A DNA stretch of 9,291 nt, from positions 1 through 9,291 of the forward strand of contig DATFVC010000024.1 of the NCBI GenBank assembly GCA_035260485.1, written 5' to 3'. A model generated the notes under the pieces. The model saw nothing but the letters and a program-made list of their open reading frames with translations, did no database searches and had not been told where the DNA came from. Positions 6,067 to 9,291 of the stretch are shown one piece after another. The stretch's first letter is position 1. Every line of letters begins with the position of its first letter. The stretch comes from VRUE01 sp035260485. GTDB lineage: Bacteria > Actinomycetota > Thermoleophilia > Solirubrobacterales > 70-9. A program made the translations under genes and the position numbers.

Positions 6067-6079
6067 CGACTTCCGGTCG
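6052..6079 (+). repeat. Post-tRNA repeat, copy 2 (pair at 2205-2231)
   Basis: TGGCTCCGCCATTAG followed by CGACTTCCGGTC matches 2205-2231 apart from a GCC insertion, one T/C change and one T. See the first copy for what this implies. Confidence 0.6.
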
Positions 6080-6285
6080 TTAATGGGACCCGAATCCTCC
6101 GACTTCTCCTTCGTCTGCCTCTGCGATGGTGGTCTCGTCAATCATCGGCAAGAGGTAGCGCGAAGATCCGCTGTCAAGGGCAAGCCGATGCTCTCTCGCG
6201 GAGAGCGAATCTGCTCCATGAGGGCGAGCGGCGCAGGTTGAGTCCTTCTAGCGGCGGAGGTCTGAAGCCCATTCGATTGGAATGA
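6080..6285. other. Gene-free decayed DNA
   Basis: No credible coding sequence was found. A small hairpin GCTCTC/GAGAGC lies near 6189-6205, and CATTC/GAATG near 6270-6284. Composition is less GC-rich than in the neighbouring genes. Confidence 0.4.
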
Positions 6286-6323
6286 GAAGGTCGCTATTGG
6301 GACCGAATCGCTCCCCCGCTATA
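6286..6323 (+). pseudogene. Possible tRNA-Met 3' remnant 4 (weak)
   Basis: GAAGGTCGC, CGAATC and CCCCCGCTA occur in the order and about the spacing seen in remnants 1 and 2, but the T-stem no longer pairs. A strong terminator follows five bases later, as is usual after tRNA genes. The call rests on this similarity only. Confidence 0.4.
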
Positions 6324-6327
6324 GGTC

Positions 6328-6362
6328 GGAAACCCGCTTATCAAGCGGGTTTCCGTGTTTTT
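6328..6362 (+). terminator. Rho-independent terminator, 12-bp perfect stem
   Basis: GGAAACCCGCTT (6328-6339) pairs with AAGCGGGTTTCC (6343-6354) without mismatch around loop ATC, followed by GTGTTTTT to 6362. This is the strongest terminator in the window. It follows a possible tRNA-Met 3' end and no protein gene, which suits a former tRNA terminator. Confidence 0.9.
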
Positions 6363-6392
6363 GGGGAGCCTCAAAAACGGCGAAAAATGGGC

Positions 6393-6414
6393 CTGGGGCA
6401 ACGCCTGGGGCAAC
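6393..6414 (+). repeat. Paired TGGGGCAA motifs, second site
   Basis: TGGGGCAA is at 6394-6401 and 6406-6413, the same 12-bp period as at 2035-2054. In one frame it reads LGQRLGQ, compared with LGQEMGQ at the first site. Confidence 0.55.
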
Positions 6415-6691
6415 ATGAGCTTTCGGGAGAGGTCGATCCAGGGCCTTGTCAGGCGCCCCCGGTCCACCTACGTTCGCCCGCGACAACGCAAACGAGAATG
6501 GCCCCGGCGACGCGCCAACGCCCCGGGGCCCGGCACCGAAGACAGAGTGGGCTTGCAGGTTCCGAGAGCCAGCTTCGATGCCATGCCTGCGATCGGGCGA
6601 GTCCAGGCGGTCACCCATCAGCGCCTGTGCAATTCGCAGTATCCGTGGCATCGTCGCGACCTCAGCGATATGCACTTCCTCTCATGCTGCC
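6415..6691. other. Gene-free decayed DNA
   Basis: Several frames are open because of high GC, but none reads like a protein family. A GCCCCGGGGC palindrome occurs near 6521-6530. No further feature can be supported. Confidence 0.4.
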
Positions 6692-6832
6692 GGCTACGCC
6701 GACTTCTTGCTGGCCGAGAACGCAACCTCTCACGATCTGCGCCTTGCCGAGCGTCGGGTGACTTCGGGAGCCCGAGTCTGCCTCTCACCCGGCGAGCTGG
6801 CCGATTTCATCGAGGAGCAGCAAGTACACTGA
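6692..6832 (+). pseudogene. Possible PIN-domain (VapC-like) C-terminal remnant
   Basis: In one frame the end reads YADFLLAENATSHDLRLAE, then RRVTSGARVCLSPGELADFIEEQ, and stops at 6832. The pattern T-x-D-x-x-L-A-E followed by GARV-x-SPGEL resembles the last strand and helix of VapC-type PIN nucleases. Upstream codons in this frame do not look coding, so the N-terminal two-thirds would be lost. It ends just before the leuA leader promoter. The family guess is weak. Confidence 0.25.
6825..6830 (+). promoter_or_regulatory. Candidate -10 box of the leuA leader
   Basis: TACACT lies seven bases before the leader ATG, the spacing expected for a transcript starting at or next to the ATG (leaderless). 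No convincing -35 is seen at 16-18 bp. Confidence 0.4.
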
Positions 6833-6837
6833 CCTCG

Positions 6838-6891
6838 ATGTACTGCTCGTCAATTCGACTTCTCCTCCTCCTCCCCCCTTGGGGGGAATAA
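6838..6891 (+). CDS. leuA leader peptide with five consecutive Leu codons
   Basis: The ORF encodes MYCSSIRLLLLLPPWGE and a TAA, ending 67 bases before leuA. Codons 8-12 are CTT CTC CTC CTC CTC, an arrangement expected from an attenuation leader that senses charged tRNA-Leu. It has no Shine-Dalgarno; a -10-like TACACT seven bases upstream suggests leaderless translation. Short Leu-rich leader peptides before leuA are known in actinobacteria and enterobacteria. Here the peptide also has Pro-Pro after the Leu run, which itself slows ribosomes. The peptide probably has no function apart from regulation. Expression is inferred. Confidence 0.8.
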   Translation: MYCSSIRLLLLLPPWGE

Positions 6892-6954
6892 CGCGTGGCG
6901 GCCGCTGAGCCGCGAGAACAGCACGGAGAGGAAGCGAAATTGCGAGCAGGAGGT
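6862..6954 (+). promoter_or_regulatory. leuA attenuator: Leu codons complementary to the leuA Shine-Dalgarno
   Basis: The CTC run (6862-6873) contains CCTCCT, complementary to AGGAGG in the leuA ribosome binding site (6948-6954). Between them lie CCCCCC-TT-GGGGGG (6873-6886), which overlaps the leader's last codons, and GCGGC/GCCGC (6898-6902, 6909-6913). There is no T-run, so control of translation start is more likely than transcription termination. A ribosome stalled on Leu codons would cover the anti-Shine-Dalgarno and free leuA; this mechanism is inference. Confidence 0.55.
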
Positions 6955-6958
6955 AGCT

Positions 6959-8695
6959 GTGTCATCGATGCCGTTCCATAAGTACGCGCCCTACCCACGG
7001 GTCGAGCTACCGGAGCGGACCTGGCCGGATAGGCGTATCACCGCCGCGCCGATCTGGGCGAGCGTCGACCTCCGAGACGGCAACCAGGCGCTGGACCCGC
7101 CGATGGACACCGACCGCAAGCGGCGCCTGTTCGATGTGCTGGTGAACCGCGTCGGCCTGAAAGAGGTCGAGGTCGGCTTTCCCGCCGCGGCAGAGGCGGA
7201 GTTCGAGTTCATGCGAATCCTCGCGACCGAGGAACTGATTCCCAGCGACGTGACGGTGACGGTGCTGACGCAGGCGCGCGAGGAGCTGATCGCCAAGACC
7301 TTCGAGAGCCTCGACGGGCTGCCGCGAGCGATCGTCCACCTCTACAACTCGACCTCGACGACCCAGCGGCGGGTCGTCTTCAAGCTGGATCGTGCCGGCG
7401 TTCGCGAAATCGCCGTCGAGGGAGCGAAGCTTTGCAGGGAGCTGGCCGAACAGCGGCCCGACCAGGACATCCGCTTCGAGTACACGCCCGAGAGCTTCAC
7501 CGCGACCGAGTTCGACTACGCGCTTGAGGTGTGCGAGGCGGTGATGGACGTCTTCGAACCGACGCCAGAGCGCAAGCTGATCCTCAACCTTCCCGCCACG
7601 GTCGAGCTGTCGACCCCCAACCTCCACGCCGATGTGATCGAGTGGTTCTGCCGCAACGTCTCGCGCCGGGACTCGGTGATCGTCAGCCTGCATCCGCACA
7701 ACGACCGCGGCACCGCGGTCGCCGCGACGGAGCTGGCCCTGATGGCCGGGGCCGAAAGGGTCGAGGGCACTCTGTTCGGTAATGGTGAGCGCACCGGGAA
7801 TGTCGATCTCGTCACCCTGGCGCTGAACCTGATGACCCAGGGGGTCGATCCCGAGCTCGACTTCTCGCGGATCAACGAGGTTCGCCGGAACGTCGAATTC
7901 TGCAACCGGATGCCGATCGGCGAGCGCCATCCCTACGTCGGCGACCTCGTTTACACGGCGTTCTCGGGCTCCCATCAGGACGCGATCAAGAAGGGCATGG
8001 AGGCGATGGGGGAGCTGCCGGACCCCGAAAACGCGATCTGGGACGTGCCGTATCTGCCCTTCGACCCGAAGGATGTCGGCCGCAACTACGACGAGGCCGT
8101 GCGCGTGAACTCACAGTCGGGCAAGGGCGGCGTCGCTTACATCATGCGGGCTGAGCACGACCTTGAACTTCCCCGTCTGCTGCAAATCGAGTTCTCCCGC
8201 GTCGTCCAGCGGGAGGTCGATGCGTCCAACGCCGAAATCACTGCCGAGCAGCTGATCAAGCTCTTCCGGCGCGAGTACATGGGGCATCCCGACGCGGCCC
8301 TGGTCAATCACGCCGTCACCAGCAACGACAAGGAACACATCTCGACGCTTGACGCGACGCTCCAGTGCGGCAGCGAGCTGGTGCCGATCGCGGGGGTAGG
8401 GAATGGCACGATTGCCGCATTCGCCAACGCGATCGAGCAGCTACTGGACGTAGCGATCAAGGTCCGCGACTACCAACAGCAGACGCTCAGCGACGGGACC
8501 GACGCGAAGGCGATCTCATACGTGAAGCTGAGCATCGGAGATGACACGGCCTGGGGCGTGGGTGAAGACACCGACACCGCGAAGGCTAATTTCGATGCGG
8601 TTCTCTCGGCGGTGACTCGCATCCCGGGAGCACTCGACCGTCTCGCCGGCCGCGTCTCCTCCGCTGCCGGGCAGAAGGCGAGGAGGAAGCCGTAG
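6959..8695 (+). CDS. leuA: 2-isopropylmalate synthase
   Basis: This enzyme condenses acetyl-CoA with 2-oxoisovalerate to 2-isopropylmalate, the first committed step of leucine synthesis in the cytosol. The GTG start at 6959 follows AGGAGGT (6948-6954) at a normal distance; the ATG at 6968 is further than usual. The 578-residue product is of the long actinobacterial/fungal class, starting FHKYAPYPRVELPERTWPDR. The TIM-barrel signatures are complete: DLRDGNQAL with metal Asp40, HPHNDRGTAVAATE with His245 and His247, and GNGERTGNVDLVT with Asn281. The C-terminal part (about 430-560, ending SIGDDTAWGVGEDTDTAKAN) is the leucine-binding regulatory domain, so feedback inhibition is likely. No other leu gene follows. 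A Leu-codon leader precedes it. Confidence 0.97.
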   Translation: MSSMPFHKYAPYPRVELPERTWPDRRITAAPIWASVDLRDGNQALDPPMDTDRKRRLFDVLVNRVGLKEVEVGFPAAAEAEFEFMRILATEELIPSDVTVTVLTQAREELIAKTFESLDGLPRAIVHLYNSTSTTQRRVVFKLDRAGVREIAVEGAKLCRELAEQRPDQDIRFEYTPESFTATEFDYALEVCEAVMDVFEPTPERKLILNLPATVELSTPNLHADVIEWFCRNVSRRDSVIVSLHPHNDRGTAVAATELALMAGAERVEGTLFGNGERTGNVDLVTLALNLMTQGVDPELDFSRINEVRRNVEFCNRMPIGERHPYVGDLVYTAFSGSHQDAIKKGMEAMGELPDPENAIWDVPYLPFDPKDVGRNYDEAVRVNSQSGKGGVAYIMRAEHDLELPRLLQIEFSRVVQREVDASNAEITAEQLIKLFRREYMGHPDAALVNHAVTSNDKEHISTLDATLQCGSELVPIAGVGNGTIAAFANAIEQLLDVAIKVRDYQQQTLSDGTDAKAISYVKLSIGDDTAWGVGEDTDTAKANFDAVLSAVTRIPGALDRLAGRVSSAAGQKARRKP

Positions 8696-8727
8696 ATGAG
8701 AAGCGATTGGCCTCGCCTGGCGGGGTC

Positions 8728-8747
8728 AGCCTGCCTAGAGGCAGGCT
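8728..8747 (+). terminator. Candidate leuA terminator hairpin
   Basis: AGCCTGCC (8728-8735) pairs with GGCAGGCT (8740-8747) around TAGA, 33 bases after the leuA stop. CTCTCTG follows instead of a T-run, so termination strength is uncertain. Confidence 0.45.
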
Positions 8748-8758
8748 CTCTGCCCTGG

Positions 8759-8872
8759 CTGGGGCAAGAAGCCCCACAGACCCCAGCCGATCTCCACATA
8801 GCTCGATCTCGCGAAAACCGCTTGAAACTGTGCCCCACGTAGCCCAGCGGGACCCCAGATTCGGGCTCATAA
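8759..8872 (+). repeat. Structured direct repeat, copy 2
   Basis: This matches 2046-2169 in order and orientation, with scattered changes. It holds TGGGGC-AAGAA-GCCCCA (8760-8776), a hairpin that is imperfect in copy 1. It also has TGGGGCA/TGCCCCA as distant inverted arms and ends in the tRNA-Met anticodon half. It has only one unit of the 10-bp repeat, with a different 12-bp filler. Confidence 0.8.
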
Positions 8873-8902
8873 TCGGACCGTCCGTGTGGGAACCCGAAGG
8901 TC
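8861..8902 (+). pseudogene. tRNA-Met(CAU) anticodon-arm remnant 5, with 20-bp insertion
   Basis: TCGGG and loop CTCATAA (8861-8872) match remnant 1, but CCCGA AGGTC resumes only at 8893. The 20 extra bases 8873-8892 contain the inverted repeat CGGAC-C-GTCCG. No T-arm or acceptor strand follows, so this is a dead fragment. Confidence 0.65.
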
Positions 8903-9009
8903 ACATCTCTCCATGCTCGGGAGTGTCGGTGACGGCAAAGGTAGAGAGCCGCTGCGAAGGGTCGGCCGCGAGGGGAATGCCGAGCGACTGTTGTCCCAGC
9001 TAGGGAAGC
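8903..9009. other. Spacer downstream of the PucR-type gene
   Basis: No gene, clear terminator or repeat is seen between the last tRNA remnant and the stop codon of the minus-strand regulator. Confidence 0.4.
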
Positions 9010-9291
9010 CTACCCGCGCTGGTGCTCGTCGTCGGTCATCTCAAGAATGCAGATCAGGTCGACGAGGCCCGCGAACGTCCGCGGGTCGTGGCCGGTCTTC
9101 GTGGCGATTTGTTGGAGTCGGTAGCGCACGGTATTGGCGTGGACGTGCAGCTGTTCGGCGGCTTTGGTGACGCTGAGGTCGGTGTTGGAGAAGGCACGGA
9201 TCGTTTCGACCGCTGCGGTGAGATCGTCGTGTGAGAGCGCTCGGAGCCTGTTGCCCTTGGAGGCGATCGCGGCCTTGGCGGTGGCGGTGGC
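9010..9291 (-). CDS. PucR/CdaR-type regulator, C-terminal HTH (5' partial)
   Basis: The minus-strand frame is open from the window edge to TAG at 9012-9010, giving 93 residues. ALSHDDLTAAVETIRAFSNT is followed by the HTH LSVTKAAEQLHVHANTVRYR and then LQQIATKTGHDPRTFAGLVDL. This is the HTH_30 domain that ends PucR/CdaR-family regulators; NTVRYRL is its hallmark. The N-terminal sensing part lies outside the window, so the regulated pathway (purine, sugar-acid or other) cannot be told. It is convergent with leuA across the repeat at 8759-8902. Confidence 0.9.
   Translation of the reverse strand, partial: ATATAKAAIASKGNRLRALSHDDLTAAVETIRAFSNTDLSVTKAAEQLHVHANTVRYRLQQIATKTGHDPRTFAGLVDLICILEMTDDEHQRG

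Noticed and set aside
6282..6891. Long overlapping ORFs in all plus frames between the peptidase and leuA
   Set aside because: Their translations are compositionally odd and cross a terminator hairpin; only the 3' leader ORF and perhaps the PIN-like tail look meaningful.
6838..6958. T-box riboswitch before leuA
   Set aside because: The region is too short, and the usual T-box consensus and specifier architecture are not visible; the Leu-rich ORF explains it better.
7007..7975. 322-residue minus-strand ORF
   Set aside because: It is the antisense shadow of leuA, which has all its catalytic signatures on the plus strand.
8586..8870. Minus-strand ORFs over both structured repeats sharing WGTVSSGF
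   Set aside because: The shared peptide only reflects the DNA repeat; the two ORFs diverge outside it and have no gene-like features.
8861..8902. Intron-containing tRNA (insertion near position 37/38)
   Set aside because: The insertion is only 20 bases, bacterial tRNA introns are much longer self-splicing types, and the T-arm and acceptor are missing.

Overview
The window is high-GC DNA whose coding genes are strongly biased to G or C at third codon positions. An actinobacterium fits best: leuA is of the long, actinobacterial-type class, and the GGDEF/HD membrane protein, the ArsR-AHSA1-RibD_C cassette and the PucR-type regulator are common there. Thermoleophilia/Solirubrobacterales is my guess from gene style only, not shown by any marker gene.

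Layout, left to right. (1) 2-1753: 3' part of a membrane diguanylate-cyclase-type protein, cut by the window edge, with an intact GGDEF domain and a degenerate HD-GYP domain. (2) 1754-2256: gene-poor DNA with a structured repeat, a 3 x 10 bp tandem repeat and the 3' half of a dead tRNA-Met(CAU). (3) 2257-2415: a short ORF with a good ribosome binding site, probably a truncated small gene. (4) 2375-3885: a divergent stress-type cassette. An ArsR regulator and an AHSA1/SRPBCC gene (broken by two frameshifts) lie on the minus strand, a RibD_C/dihydrofolate-reductase-like gene lies on the plus strand, and a perfect 20-bp operator sits between them. (5) 4066-4617: a type II toxin-antitoxin pair (RHH antitoxin, ParE/RelE toxin), followed directly by a second tRNA-Met 3' remnant and a terminator. 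(6) 4978-6066: a membrane M48-type zinc peptidase whose last codons run into a third tRNA 3' remnant. (7) 6067-6837: about 770 bp of decayed DNA with a strong terminator, paired TGGGGCAA motifs and a possible PIN-domain tail. (8) 6838-8695: leuA (2-isopropylmalate synthase), preceded by a 17-residue leader peptide with five consecutive Leu codons. (9) 8696-9009: a second copy of the structured repeat with another disrupted tRNA-Met piece. (10) 9010-9291: C-terminal HTH of a PucR/CdaR-type regulator, minus strand, cut by the window edge.

Two themes stand out. First, the region looks like a scar field of repeated site-specific integration: several tRNA 3'-end fragments, mostly tRNA-Met(CAU), all lie on the plus strand and separate small unrelated cargo blocks (ArsR cassette, toxin-antitoxin pair, peptidase). 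No integrase gene and no intact tRNA remains in the window. Second, leuA carries a compact leader-peptide control region in which the Leu-codon run is itself complementary to the leuA Shine-Dalgarno, suggesting translational attenuation by leucine supply.
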